From: Clostridiales bacterium UBA7001
Lineage (GTDB): Bacteria; Bacillota; Clostridia; TANB77; CAG-508
Length of the DNA stretch: 36,006 nucleotides
Assembly (NCBI GenBank): GCA_002449785.1
Contig: DJXP01000030.1
Coordinates: 3,959-39,964, forward strand
Direction: 5' to 3'
The notes under the pieces are model-generated. The model was not told where the DNA came from. It did no database searches and was given only the letters and a program-made list of their open reading frames with translations. Below, piece after piece: positions 1 through 7,711 of the stretch (position 1 is the first letter of the stretch; every line of letters begins with the position of its first letter). Made by a program: the position numbers and the translations under genes.

Positions 1-246
1 ATTTTGTGCAATGTTATATATTTCTTTTTATACTACTTTTGATCCATATTCCTCTGCTCTCCTATACTGTTATTATGGATTAGAATATCATCCAATTAAA
101 TCATATTTTTAATTATTAAATTAGATTATTAATCTCGTTAATTATTTATTTGTTAAACTTTTTTATAAATCCTAAATTAATTAATATATAAAATTCGCAA
201 TTTTAGAAATTTTATTTTTCCTCAATTGCAAATTTAGTTCTATTCC
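1..246. other. intergenic, no supported gene
   Basis: AT-rich sequence downstream of the truncated hydrolase at 247-741. Both strands carry stops at short intervals. A minus-strand stretch around 1-60 reads a few plausible residues but is interrupted by a stop, so it could be the decayed end of a gene or chance. I see no terminator hairpin or promoter that I would defend. Confidence 0.4.
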
Positions 247-741
247 CTATTCTGCATTTTTTATTAAAATTCCTTTTCCATTTATTAATTTAGCAAACTG
301 CATTGCTTTGTCTATATTTACATATGGATCATTATCAGAATAAAAACAATAAATATCTTCGCATAAATCAACAATTTTATTCAATTCGTTATCTTTCATA
401 TAAAAAGAATCATATAATGAATTATCTTCATCAAATTTTATTCTATTAAAACCTGCAACAGTTATAATTCTTTTCACTTTAATTTTGTTATCTATTAAAA
501 ATTTTACAATAAAGATACTGCCTAAGCTATGTGTTATAATTGTAGTATTCTCTGTTATATATCCAACCTTAAAATAAGCTAAAAGTATTGTTTCCCAAGA
601 ATTATAGTTTTGATTGTGTGGTGTTGGAAAACTTGGTATAATACAATTTAGTTTTCTAATACTTAATTTCCTTTTTAAATATGGAATCCAATTTTTATAT
701 GGATTACCATATGAACCATGAATTATTATATAATTGTCCAT
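247..741 (-). CDS. RBBP9/YdeN-type alpha/beta hydrolase, C-terminally truncated
   Basis: Small serine hydrolase of the RBBP9/YdeN group. The N-terminus reads IIHGSYGNPYKNW, typical of the first strand and oxyanion region of this family. The nucleophile elbow is THSLGS near residue 71. An acidic segment (YSDNDPYVN) follows in the place of the catalytic Asp region. The family normally continues with a G/A-G-H-F/I-N segment carrying the catalytic His and ends near 180-190 residues. Here TAG follows ILIKNAE, just before that His, at 164 aa. I see no continuation in the other frames. Substrate is unknown. It is the last gene of the row reading clsA-HD-MazG-hydrolase. It may be a pseudogene. Confidence 0.7.
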   Translation of the reverse strand: MDNYIIIHGSYGNPYKNWIPYLKRKLSIRKLNCIIPSFPTPHNQNYNSWETILLAYFKVGYITENTTIITHSLGSIFIVKFLIDNKIKVKRIITVAGFNRIKFDEDNSLYDSFYMKDNELNKIVDLCEDIYCFYSDNDPYVNIDKAMQFAKLINGKGILIKNAE

Positions 742-844
742 ATTGTATCTTCTTACCTTCCTTAGTTAGATTCCTAAAATTTTTAAATGTTTTTCTTGAA
801 CCTGCTATAACATTTAACACTAAATTGGTAAGGATGCTAAGTTT

Positions 845-1156
845 TTATCTTTCAGATCCAATATTTCCATTTTTTAGAAATCTGTTTTCATATTTTCTTA
901 AAACACTTTCAACGGCTTTATCCAAAGAAATATTCGCACCATTTGCTACACATATTAAAGAAAAAAGAACATCACCTATTTCTGATTCAATATTATCAGT
1001 ATTAGAAAACTCTTTTCTTCCATAATCATTTCCTTTTAATATTTCTTTTCCTAATTCACCAATTTCTGATGTTAAATCAATAAATCTAATTTCATTTGAG
1101 CATTCTAAATTATACTTTTTTACAAATTTGTTTATTTTTTCTTGTATTTCATCCAT
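845..1156 (-). CDS. MazG-type nucleotide pyrophosphohydrolase
   Basis: About 103 aa, all-alpha NTP pyrophosphatase of the MazG/dUTPase-like superfamily, which hydrolyses (d)NTPs to (d)NMP and PPi, often as house-cleaning of aberrant nucleotides. The metal-binding pattern is visible as SEIGELGKEIL (helix with E-x-x-E) followed by ESEIGDVLFSL (E-x-x-D). I start at the ATG giving MDEIQ at 1156, because a GGAG lies 7 bases upstream; the ATG six codons earlier lacks a site. It is a single MazG domain, unlike the two-domain E. coli MazG. A second, different MazG-like gene lies at 21627-21968. Confidence 0.85.
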   Translation of the reverse strand: MDEIQEKINKFVKKYNLECSNEIRFIDLTSEIGELGKEILKGNDYGRKEFSNTDNIESEIGDVLFSLICVANGANISLDKAVESVLRKYENRFLKNGNIGSER

Positions 1157-1295
1157 AATAATTCTCCATAACATATTTAAAATTAATTTTAGGCAAAGTC
1201 TTCTACATATTTTAAAATATCTGTTTCCATAATTGCATTTTCACACGACATTTTCCCTTTATATTACTAACTATCTATTTTATTAATATTTATTC

Positions 1296-2024
1296 TCAAT
1301 CACAATTTACATCATAATCTAATTCACCAGGTTCTTCATAAACTTTATGATTTCTGGATTTTATATGATTTACTTCACAATATTTATTTTTAAACTCCTC
1401 TTCATGTTTTAAAAGCTCTCTCATTTCACTTATAAATATTCTATAATCTTCATCTTCTAAAAACATATTTTCTGGTTCTTCTTCGCCATATCTTTTAGAT
1501 AGTCTTTTATAAGTATAATCCAAATATTCCTCTATATTCATTTCTGGCATTCTTTCATGTGCTACAAAAAAGCTTCTAATAAATACAATTTCAATTCTCG
1601 TATTTCTATCTGCTGAAGAAATTAATTCACCATATTTCGTTCTCGGATGATCTTTTTTAGAAGAGCGATGATCTTCTATTGCTTCTTTTATAATTATTCT
1701 TTGTTCCTCATTAAAAAATAGTTTCATATTCTCATCTTTAATAAAGATATCTGCCGCAATTTTCTCATGTATATCACTATTAATATATTTACCTAAATCA
1801 TGACATGCAGCAATTGTATATATCATATTAACATCTAATCCTAAGTTTAAGTTTTTATTTAGTGCAAAAGATCTTCTAATAACTTCAAGTATATGTATAA
1901 GTCCATGTCCTTTATCATTTTTTTTATATTCAGGGAATATACTCTCAGATATATATTTTTTTAGTAATGGATTTACATCCTTAGAATAATTATTTATTTC
2001 ATAAAGTATGTTTTGAATTTCCAT
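1296..2024 (-). CDS. HD-domain phosphohydrolase
   Basis: Cytoplasmic metal-dependent phosphohydrolase of the HD superfamily, 242 aa. The metal ligands can be followed in order: HGLIH (first His), AACHDLGKY (the HD pair), IEDHRSS (third His region) and SSADRN (final Asp). This arrangement is typical of small stand-alone HD hydrolases acting on nucleotides or other phosphomonoesters; the substrate cannot be told from sequence. The start is the ATG giving MEIQN at 2024, preceded by GGAGAG. A longer reading to 2084 would add 20 residues without a ribosome binding site. The C-terminal 100 residues are charged and end in an unstructured acidic tail. Confidence 0.85.
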   Translation of the reverse strand: MEIQNILYEINNYSKDVNPLLKKYISESIFPEYKKNDKGHGLIHILEVIRRSFALNKNLNLGLDVNMIYTIAACHDLGKYINSDIHEKIAADIFIKDENMKLFFNEEQRIIIKEAIEDHRSSKKDHPRTKYGELISSADRNTRIEIVFIRSFFVAHERMPEMNIEEYLDYTYKRLSKRYGEEEPENMFLEDEDYRIFISEMRELLKHEEEFKNKYCEVNHIKSRNHKVYEEPGELDYDVNCD

Positions 2025-2109
2025 AATAATTAAAACTCTCCTTTTTGTATTAATGCTATGATAGCAAATTATATTTATATTCAATTTTTATAAAAATATT
2101 CAATATATT

Positions 2110-3609
2110 TTACATTAATGGTGCAAATAACCTAAGGAAAGCTTGCCAAATACTTTTAATAAACTTAAGATTCGCTTCTTTTACTATAATCTCTTGTGAT
2201 TTATTTAATGTTTCAAGAAAATCATCTTTAATACTATCTATTATATTTACATCTTCAAAATAACAACCACATTCAAAATGTAAATATAAACTTCTATAAT
2301 CTAAATTAATTGTTCCAACAGTAGCTATATGGTCATCTGAAATGAAAACTTTTGAATGGACAAATCCTGGAGTATATTTATATACTTTTACTCCTCCTTT
2401 AATAAGTGGCTCTACATATGATTCAGAAAGAGTATACACTATTTTTTTATCAGGTATACCAGGAATTATTATTTTAACATCCACTCCCCTTTTTGCTGCT
2501 AATGTTAAAGCATTGATTAAATCTGTATCGATAATTAAATATGGAGTAAATATGTAAACATAGTTATTTGCTTGATTTATAATATTTAAATAAATATGCT
2601 CACCATTTATTTCTTCATCTAATGGTGATTCAGCATATGGAACAACATATCCATTATTTATTTTCGAGTTCTTAAAGTTATATTTAAATTTAGTAAAATC
2701 ATTATCATCATTTCTATATGAATTCCATAGACTTAAAAACATAACTGTATAATTCCAAACTGCATCTCCTAAGATTTTTATACAATTATCTTTCCAATGA
2801 CCATATTTACTATTTATATTTATGTATTCATCTGCTATATTTATTCCTCCTGAAAAGGCAACTTTTCCATCAATAACAAGAATTTTTCTATGATCTCTAT
2901 TATTCATTATTATACCAGCGATAGGATTCAATTTGTTAAAAACAACACATTTTATTCCATATTTTTCTAATTCTTTTGGATAAGAACTTTTTAGTGTAGA
3001 AATACAACCAAAATCATCATACATTACTCTAACATCAACACCTTTTGATGCTTTTTCTTTTAAAACTTCTAATATAGAATTCCACATTTTTCCTTTTGCT
3101 ACAATAAAATATTCAAAAAATATATATTTTTCAGCTTTTTTTAATTCTTCAATTATTACATCAAATGCTAAATCTCCTAGTTTATAGTAGCTAATTTCAT
3201 TATTTTTTGTAACTGGATAGCCTGAAAAATCTGATATATATCTTAATCTACTATTATTTTTAAACTCATCATATATTTTTTTATCTTGTATCAAATATTT
3301 TTTGTTTTCAGTTTCACTTTTAGTAATTCTTTTTAATACTTTACTCTTCTTTTTATTTCTTCCTAAAATTATATATAACAATGTTCCAATAATTGGAAAC
3401 ATAAGTAATATAACTATCCATGGTAATGTATAAGAATAGTTTTTACTATCTTTTATTAACCCCAAAACCAAAAGAAAGCCTAATAATCCATAAATCATAC
3501 TAATTATTGTTATATGATCACCTAAGTATAAGTAAATAAACAAAGTTAATAAAATTTGTGCTAAAAATCCTATTAGAACAACTATTCCCCTTTTTATTGC
3601 ATGAATCAT
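2110..3609 (-). CDS. cls: cardiolipin synthase (phospholipase D family)
   Basis: Makes cardiolipin from two phosphatidylglycerol molecules at the cytoplasmic membrane. At 499 aa it has the usual length. Hydrophobic segments at about residues 8-30, 35-52 and 62-83 form the N-terminal membrane anchor of bacterial ClsA. Two PLD catalytic HKD motifs follow: HRKILVID near residue 240 with GGIN downstream, and HSKVFISDD near 420 with GTINLD downstream. GGAG lies upstream of the ATG. The start is 17 bases from the stop of the membrane-anchored protein at 3626-4234, which suggests co-transcription. Both catalytic motifs are intact. Confidence 0.95.
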   Translation of the reverse strand: MIHAIKRGIVVLIGFLAQILLTLFIYLYLGDHITIISMIYGLLGFLLVLGLIKDSKNYSYTLPWIVILLMFPIIGTLLYIILGRNKKKSKVLKRITKSETENKKYLIQDKKIYDEFKNNSRLRYISDFSGYPVTKNNEISYYKLGDLAFDVIIEELKKAEKYIFFEYFIVAKGKMWNSILEVLKEKASKGVDVRVMYDDFGCISTLKSSYPKELEKYGIKCVVFNKLNPIAGIIMNNRDHRKILVIDGKVAFSGGINIADEYININSKYGHWKDNCIKILGDAVWNYTVMFLSLWNSYRNDDNDFTKFKYNFKNSKINNGYVVPYAESPLDEEINGEHIYLNIINQANNYVYIFTPYLIIDTDLINALTLAAKRGVDVKIIIPGIPDKKIVYTLSESYVEPLIKGGVKVYKYTPGFVHSKVFISDDHIATVGTINLDYRSLYLHFECGCYFEDVNIIDSIKDDFLETLNKSQEIIVKEANLKFIKSIWQAFLRLFAPLM

Positions 3610-3625
3610 AATTACTCCTTTATTT

Positions 3626-4234
3626 TCATTTCTTTTCTATTATAATCTCATTTACATGTGATTTATATTTACTATATCCAAAAGAAACTATATAATTATT
3701 GTCACTATTAATAAAGTTCTTAACATTATTTAGCTTACTTTTATATTCTTCCTTATTATCTACATTATAAAAATATTCAATTGTTTCAGAGCTAGAATTA
3801 ATATTTCTAATAGTAACTTTAGTATTTGTATATAAATCATCATCTGCATTTTTAATTAGTTTATCTAATAAATCAATTATTCTATTACCTTTTTGTTCTC
3901 CTTCAAATAGCAAAATAGAATCATCAAAATTATAAGTATTATATTCTGCTGGAACATTAATATCATTATTATTAGATTTATTATCATCTTCAGTAAATGA
4001 TGAAGCCTCTGATTTATCTTTTTTTCTATTAAAAAAGTTTTTAACATTATCTATTATCTTATCCTTATTACTTTTTTCTTCTTTTTCATATATTCCATAA
4101 TTAGAGTTTTGTGTTTTCTTATTTTGACTTTGAGCTTTAAAATGATTATACGCTCCATATCCAATAACAGCAACTAATGTTGTAACTATTAGAATAAATA
4201 TTACTTTCAAAAATTTTAATAATTTTTTTATCAT
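3626..4234 (-). CDS. membrane-anchored protein of unknown function
   Basis: About 202 aa from the ATG giving MIKKLL at 4234; GAGGTG sits just before it, whereas the ATG five codons upstream has no site. One strongly hydrophobic helix (about residues 5-26) is followed by a long low-complexity, charged Asn/Lys/Asp linker (to about 95) and a C-terminal domain that looks folded (SILLFEGEQKGNRIIDLLDKL, then a region resembling beta strands). The likely topology is a short cytoplasmic N-terminus with an extracytoplasmic C-domain. Not recognised. It is transcribed from the promoter at 4269-4297 and is probably co-transcribed with cardiolipin synthase, so an envelope role is a guess from context only. 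Confidence 0.8.
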   Translation of the reverse strand: MIKKLLKFLKVIFILIVTTLVAVIGYGAYNHFKAQSQNKKTQNSNYGIYEKEEKSNKDKIIDNVKNFFNRKKDKSEASSFTEDDNKSNNNDINVPAEYNTYNFDDSILLFEGEQKGNRIIDLLDKLIKNADDDLYTNTKVTIRNINSSSETIEYFYNVDNKEEYKSKLNNVKNFINSDNNYIVSFGYSKYKSHVNEIIIEKK

Positions 4235-4268
4235 TTTCACCTCATACAAATATAATAATTTTTTAAGT

Positions 4269-4297
4269 ATTATATCATAATTTATATAATAAGTATA
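4269..4297 (-). promoter_or_regulatory. extended -10 promoter of the 4234 gene
   Basis: Minus strand reads TGATATAAT, a perfect extended -10 (TGn-TATAAT at 4269-4277). A weak -35 (TATACT) lies 17 bases upstream. It precedes the membrane protein gene by about 35 bases. The upstream part of this site recurs at 5754-5782 without the -10. Confidence 0.65.
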
Positions 4298-4322
4298 TAA
4301 ATTTGTGTTTTAATATAACATT

Positions 4323-4360
4323 AAAAAAGAAAAAAGATGACAATCAATTGCCATCTTTTT
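4323..4360 (-). terminator. intrinsic terminator of the 5396 gene
   Basis: Minus-strand RNA forms AAAAAGATGGCAA / UUGUCAUCUUUUU with one G-U pair and a short loop (4331-4360). A U-rich tail continues to about 4323. It lies just past the stop of the secreted protein at 4383-5396. Confidence 0.85.
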
Positions 4361-4382
4361 GGAATAAATTATTAATATTCTT

Positions 4383-5396
4383 TTATTTTTTTTGAGTATT
4401 AGTGTTAGCTTTTGATGTATTATTAGTTTTAGCTTTAGCTTTTGCTTCATCATTGTCAGCTTTAGCTTTTGCTTCATCATTATCAGCTTTAGTTTTTGAT
4501 TTATTATTAGCATTAGAATTAGCATTTGATTTAGATGTAGTATTATCAGTAGTTTTAGTCTTTGTTGAACTTATAGTTTCAACTCGAGTTGACATTGTTT
4601 TTTCACTTTTAATACCTGATATATCTTCAGTTATTACTTTAAAATCATATGTTCCATCTTTGTTTTCCCTTTGTGCATTTTTTAATAATTTAGTGTCAAT
4701 ATTTTCAACTACCTTTGTAGGATAAAAAATTCCATCTTTAGTAATTCCTTTTTCATCTTTTCCTTTAGATTTATATTTACTAGCATCAAAGGTATATACT
4801 ACTTCATTAGATTTTTTTGATACTATTTTAATATTTTTTATACCACTATAATCAATTGCATATACATTTAACTTGCCATCAACATCTTTAAAAGTTTGTC
4901 TTGGTGCTCTATTTACATTATAATAAAATCCAAGATGATTTGGCTTTTCATAGTTTTTAACTTTAAAAGTTTCTTTTACATAGCAAGTTTTTAAATAGTC
5001 ATATGATAAAACACTTATATTTTTATATTTATCTGTAGATAAAGATGATCTTTTGATTTTTACACCATAATCATATTTCTTTCCTGAGTAAGACTCACTC
5101 TTTTCAAGATCTCTAATTCTTTTTCCCTTTGAAGTATATACACCATTTTTTACTTCAATAAGTTCTAATTTAATTTTATTACCATCAAATGTTATAGTTG
5201 TTTTATCTAAATTAATTCCATAATCATCATGTAAAGTTATATATAAATATTTTTTATCAGTTCTAAGGGGATTTATACGTGGCTCTCTATTATTATGTAA
5301 CTTTATTGTTGAAGCATGTGAAATATTTATATTAAAAAAAAGTAAAAATAATATTAAAAATAATACAATTCTATTCAATTTTTTTAATTTATCCAT
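4383..5396 (-). CDS. secreted protein with low-complexity repeat tail
   Basis: 337 aa with a Sec signal peptide: KLKKLN, then a long hydrophobic core, with a probable cut after SHA near residue 29. The mature part is beta-rich and lysine-rich, with segments such as YLYITLHDDYGIN and YAIDYSGIKNIKI that suggest Ig-like/fibronectin-type extracellular domains. About the last 65 residues are low complexity (Ser/Thr/Asn/Lys/Ala) and include the unit KADNDEAKA twice, encoded by tandem 27-bp repeats. No LPXTG or transmembrane anchor is visible, so it may be released or held by charge. It has its own promoter (5428-5456) and terminator. Family not recognised. Confidence 0.8.
   Translation of the reverse strand: MDKLKKLNRIVLFLILFLLFFNINISHASTIKLHNNREPRINPLRTDKKYLYITLHDDYGINLDKTTITFDGNKIKLELIEVKNGVYTSKGKRIRDLEKSESYSGKKYDYGVKIKRSSLSTDKYKNISVLSYDYLKTCYVKETFKVKNYEKPNHLGFYYNVNRAPRQTFKDVDGKLNVYAIDYSGIKNIKIVSKKSNEVVYTFDASKYKSKGKDEKGITKDGIFYPTKVVENIDTKLLKNAQRENKDGTYDFKVITEDISGIKSEKTMSTRVETISSTKTKTTDNTTSKSNANSNANNKSKTKADNDEAKAKADNDEAKAKAKTNNTSKANTNTQKK
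4431..4484. repeat. tandem 27-bp coding repeat, two full units
   Basis: Units at 4431-4457 and 4458-4484 differ at one base, and a partial third follows. They encode the KADNDEAKA repeats in the tail of the secreted protein. In-frame 27-bp units can change copy number without breaking the gene. Confidence 0.8.
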
Positions 5397-5427
5397 AATA
5401 ATACTCTCCTTTCACTCCTCAAATATT

Positions 5428-5456
5428 ATTATACCATATTTTTTGAGTTATTGCAA
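5428..5456 (-). promoter_or_regulatory. sigma-A type promoter of the 5396 gene
   Basis: Minus strand: TTGCAA (-35, 5451-5456), a 17-base spacer, then TATAAT (-10, 5428-5433) preceded by TGG, an extended -10. It sits about 30 bases before the ATG of the secreted protein and partly abuts the stop of the ABC gene fragment. Confidence 0.8.
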
Positions 5457-5458
5457 AT

Positions 5459-5748
5459 TTAACTCAAACTTTGATAATAAGAATTATATAATTTAGCATA
5501 ATATCCATTTTGATTTAACAATTCACTATGGCTTCCCTCTTCTATTATTTCTCCATTATTTAATACTAAAATTTTATCAACATTAACTATTGTAGCTAAT
5601 CTATGTGCAATAAATATAGCAGATGGAGTTCTAACATCTACAAACTCTTTTGTCATTTTTTGAAAAATCTCTTCTTTTTGCTTTTCAATATTAAATATCT
5701 TTATAAGTTTTGCACCATAAATAGATTCTGCTAAAAATGTACTAATCT
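5459..5748 (-). pseudogene. internally deleted copy of the 3' half of the ABC exporter gene
   Basis: This stretch is a copy of parts of the ABC gene at 7712-9454. The segment 5466-5624 matches 7718-7877 and the segment 5613-5748 matches 8724-8858, with only one internal mismatch noticed. The intervening 858 bp are missing. The join lies exactly in the 12-bp sequence AATATAGCAGAT, present at both edges in the intact gene. The deletion is in frame: RTPSAI from the transmembrane domain runs straight into FIAHRLA after Walker B. A 65-aa ORF remains (5459-5656), but it lacks Walker A, signature and Walker B, so it cannot be a working ATPase. A few remaining codons upstream read the same helix as the parent. 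Confidence 0.93.
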
Positions 5749-5753
5749 TGTTA

Positions 5754-5782
5754 TCACAATTTATATAATAAGTATATAAAAA
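5754..5782. repeat. copy of the 4274-4302 promoter-upstream element
   Basis: About 28 bases identical to 4274-4302 except one base. At 4.3 kb the element continues into an extended -10; here it ends abruptly against the ABC fragment. In both places it lies just past a terminator that follows a secreted-protein gene. Confidence 0.7.
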
Positions 5783-5806
5783 TATAAAACAACAAAAGTT
5801 AACAAT

Positions 5807-5833
5807 AAAACCAACTAGAAAATAGTTGGTTTT
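5807..5833 (-). terminator. intrinsic terminator after the Ig-like gene
   Basis: Perfect 11-bp stem AAAACCAACTA / TAGTTGGTTTT around a 5-base loop, with T-rich flanks on both strands. It could work in both directions, but only the minus strand has a gene running into it, the Ig-like gene ending at 5860 or 6133. Confidence 0.85.
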
Positions 5834-5859
5834 ATAAAAAATATTAATTTATTTTAATT

Positions 5860-6132
5860 TTAAGGTGCATATACAACTACAGTACATGTTGTTGATTTCC
5901 CATTTGAAGCTTTAGCTGTTATAGTACATGTTCCTTCATTTTTGGCTGTAATTCTTCCATCCTGGTCAACAGTAGCAATGCTAGTATTAGAAGATGACCA
6001 ACTTAAATCATTATTGGTTGCATTAGAGGGTTCAACTTTAGTTTCTAATTTGTAGTCTGATCCAATTTGAAGATTTACAACTTTATTACAATTTATATTA
6101 GTTATTTTAATATCTGTAACTTCAACATCTTT
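5860..6132 (-). pseudogene. Big_2 Ig-like domain after an in-frame TAA
   Basis: The reading frame of the 6133-7602 gene continues uninterrupted after its TAA for 90 codons to the TAA at 5860-5862. The residues form a classic bacterial Ig-like group 2 (Big_2) domain: VTDIKIT, then VEPSNATNNDLSWSSSNTSI, ATVDQDGRITAKNEGTCTITA and a final strand CTVVVYAP. No start codon or ribosome binding site lies at its head, so it can only be made by read-through, or it is the cut-off C-terminal domain of an originally 580-codon gene. The terminator at 5807-5833 follows it, which suggests the ancestral gene ended here. Confidence 0.85.
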
Positions 6133-7602
6133 TTAATCATCAGAAGCTATTACTGTTACAGTTCCATGACATTTTAGTGTTTTTACTATATATGAACCTT
6201 TAATAATATCTTTCTCAATAGTTATGTCTACTTTTCCTGGTTTTTTAGCTTTAAATATTGGATCATGTGAATCTCTAAAATCTCCTATGTCTTTATTATT
6301 TGAAGTATAATATGTCCATGAATAATTTTCAGTATAGTCTTCTTCGCCGTCACATAAAACTTGAAATTTAAAATCATCTCCTACTTTAATTATTGGATTT
6401 GCCTCTTCCAAACTTATTGAATCAGGTATTTTAATTTCCTCATCATCATTATAATCATTATCATTTTCGCTATTATTATTATTTGAATTATCATGTTTAT
6501 CTGATATTTCTACTGTTGCAAACACACCATAGTATCCTTCATTATATCCAAAAGGATCTTTTGCATAAAATGTTATGAATAAATAACTGCTACCGCTCTT
6601 TTTAGCTGTAATTTTAAACGCATGATCATTAGTTTTCTCTACATCTATATAATTATTATCATATTCCATCTCAACATCTGAAAAATTATTTAAATGGCCT
6701 TCAATTGCACCATCTTTAACAGTTATATAAAAAGTTTTAGACTTCCCATTTAATAAATCAATTCTATATTTATTGCTTGAAGTGTTTCCTAAACTATACG
6801 TTGATAAATTAGGATGTTCTCTTGAACTGCCAGAGCCAGTTGTAGGTCTAACTATTAAAGTACAAGTATCTTTATACCACTGACCATCAATATAATCATA
6901 AACAGTAACACGTACAGTTGTTTTCCAAGCATTAATCCTTACAAAAAGAACTCTATTTTGAACCATATAATACTCTTGAACATTACTTTTATCACTAAAT
7001 TCAACATTTTCAATATTAATTTTACCAACAACAGGACTAATATAAAAACCATCATAACGTGCATTTCCAGGTAAAGTCCATAAATATGCATCATATAGTT
7101 TTAATTTATGGTGATCACAAATTGCACTCTTTTTTGCTTCTTCATCTAATACTCCTTCAGAAGAATTTTCTAATGCACCATTATTCCATTTTTTTCCTGT
7201 CTTTTCTTCAAAATGTTCTGCCCAACTCTTTCCTGTATTTCTATAAAAATAGTCTTCCCAACTTTCTCCAGTTTTTTCTTGAAAATATTTTTCATAAAGA
7301 TCTTCATATCCTTCTAAAGCTTTAATTTTATCATCATTATTAGGATAATTTTCAGATTTATCAGCTGTATCTTTACTTTCTACTTTAAAATCTGAATTTT
7401 GAGTACTTGATTTACTATTTTTAAAATTATTGTTTAATAAATTATAAGTTAAACTGTTTTTAATTATATTATTTGATTTTGACTGATATTTATAAGCTAA
7501 ATCATTTAATGTATAAGCATTGCAAATATTTTTAAGAGAAATTATAATGAAAAAGATAACAACAAAAGCAATTGCTTTTCTAATCATTAATTTGCTTTTC
7601 AT
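6133..7602 (-). CDS. secreted Ig-like surface protein, nonsense-shortened
   Basis: 489 aa with a signal peptide: KSKLMIRKA, a hydrophobic core, and a likely cleavage after CNA near residue 29. An Asn/Ser/Lys-rich linker is followed by three 12-residue repeats (residues 106-141; core F-x-x-x-TG-x-x-W). Then come beta-rich domains: a segment around KLKLYDAYLWTLPGNARYDG, one around YSLGNTSSNKYRIDLLNGK with KKSGSSYLFI, and a third (IPDSISLEEANPIIKVGDDF to KPGKVDITIEK), the last two resembling Big_2 or cadherin-like Ig folds. It stops at a TAA directly followed in frame by another Ig domain. It has a strong promoter and lies downstream of the ABC exporter pair; whether it is a substrate or partner is unknown. 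Confidence 0.85.
   Translation of the reverse strand: MKSKLMIRKAIAFVVIFFIIISLKNICNAYTLNDLAYKYQSKSNNIIKNSLTYNLLNNNFKNSKSSTQNSDFKVESKDTADKSENYPNNDDKIKALEGYEDLYEKYFQEKTGESWEDYFYRNTGKSWAEHFEEKTGKKWNNGALENSSEGVLDEEAKKSAICDHHKLKLYDAYLWTLPGNARYDGFYISPVVGKINIENVEFSDKSNVQEYYMVQNRVLFVRINAWKTTVRVTVYDYIDGQWYKDTCTLIVRPTTGSGSSREHPNLSTYSLGNTSSNKYRIDLLNGKSKTFYITVKDGAIEGHLNNFSDVEMEYDNNYIDVEKTNDHAFKITAKKSGSSYLFITFYAKDPFGYNEGYYGVFATVEISDKHDNSNNNNSENDNDYNDDEEIKIPDSISLEEANPIIKVGDDFKFQVLCDGEEDYTENYSWTYYTSNNKDIGDFRDSHDPIFKAKKPGKVDITIEKDIIKGSYIVKTLKCHGTVTVIASDD
7180..7287 (-). repeat. three 12-residue (36-nt) repeats in the Ig-like protein
   Basis: Residues 106-117, 118-129 and 130-141 read YFQEKTGESWED, YFYRNTGKSWAE and HFEEKTGKKWNN. 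The shared core is aromatic-F-x-x-x-T-G-x-x-W-x-x. The repeats sit between the disordered linker and the first beta domain and may form a helical stalk or ligand-binding element. Confidence 0.8.
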
Positions 7603-7637
7603 ATTTTTATTCTCCTTTTTATATTACTTCATTTATA

Positions 7638-7667
7638 ATTATATCACAGTTTACATAATACTGTCAA
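7638..7667 (-). promoter_or_regulatory. strong sigma-A promoter of the Ig-like gene
   Basis: Minus strand: consensus TTGACA (7662-7667), an 18-base spacer, then TGA-TATAAT, a consensus extended -10 (7638-7646). It is the best promoter match in the window. It means the secreted gene is expressed independently of the ABC operon upstream. Confidence 0.88.
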
Positions 7668-7711
7668 CTCGATTATTGTAAAGTGAAGTTCTTCCACATA
7701 ACTTTTTTACA

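Noticed and set aside
681..1025. Plus-strand ORF of 114 codons across the hydrolase and MazG genes
   Set aside because: Antisense shadow of two recognisable minus-strand genes; no ribosome binding site and hydrophobic AT-driven composition.
1189..1251. 20-codon ORF (MSCENAIMETD...) between the MazG and HD genes with a weak GGG upstream
   Set aside because: Too short, poor ribosome binding site spacing, no recognisable family; most likely chance or decayed sequence.
4310..4725. Overlapping repeat-rich ORFs on both strands at the end of the secreted gene
   Set aside because: By-products of the 27-bp repeats and Ala/Lys-rich tail read in other frames.
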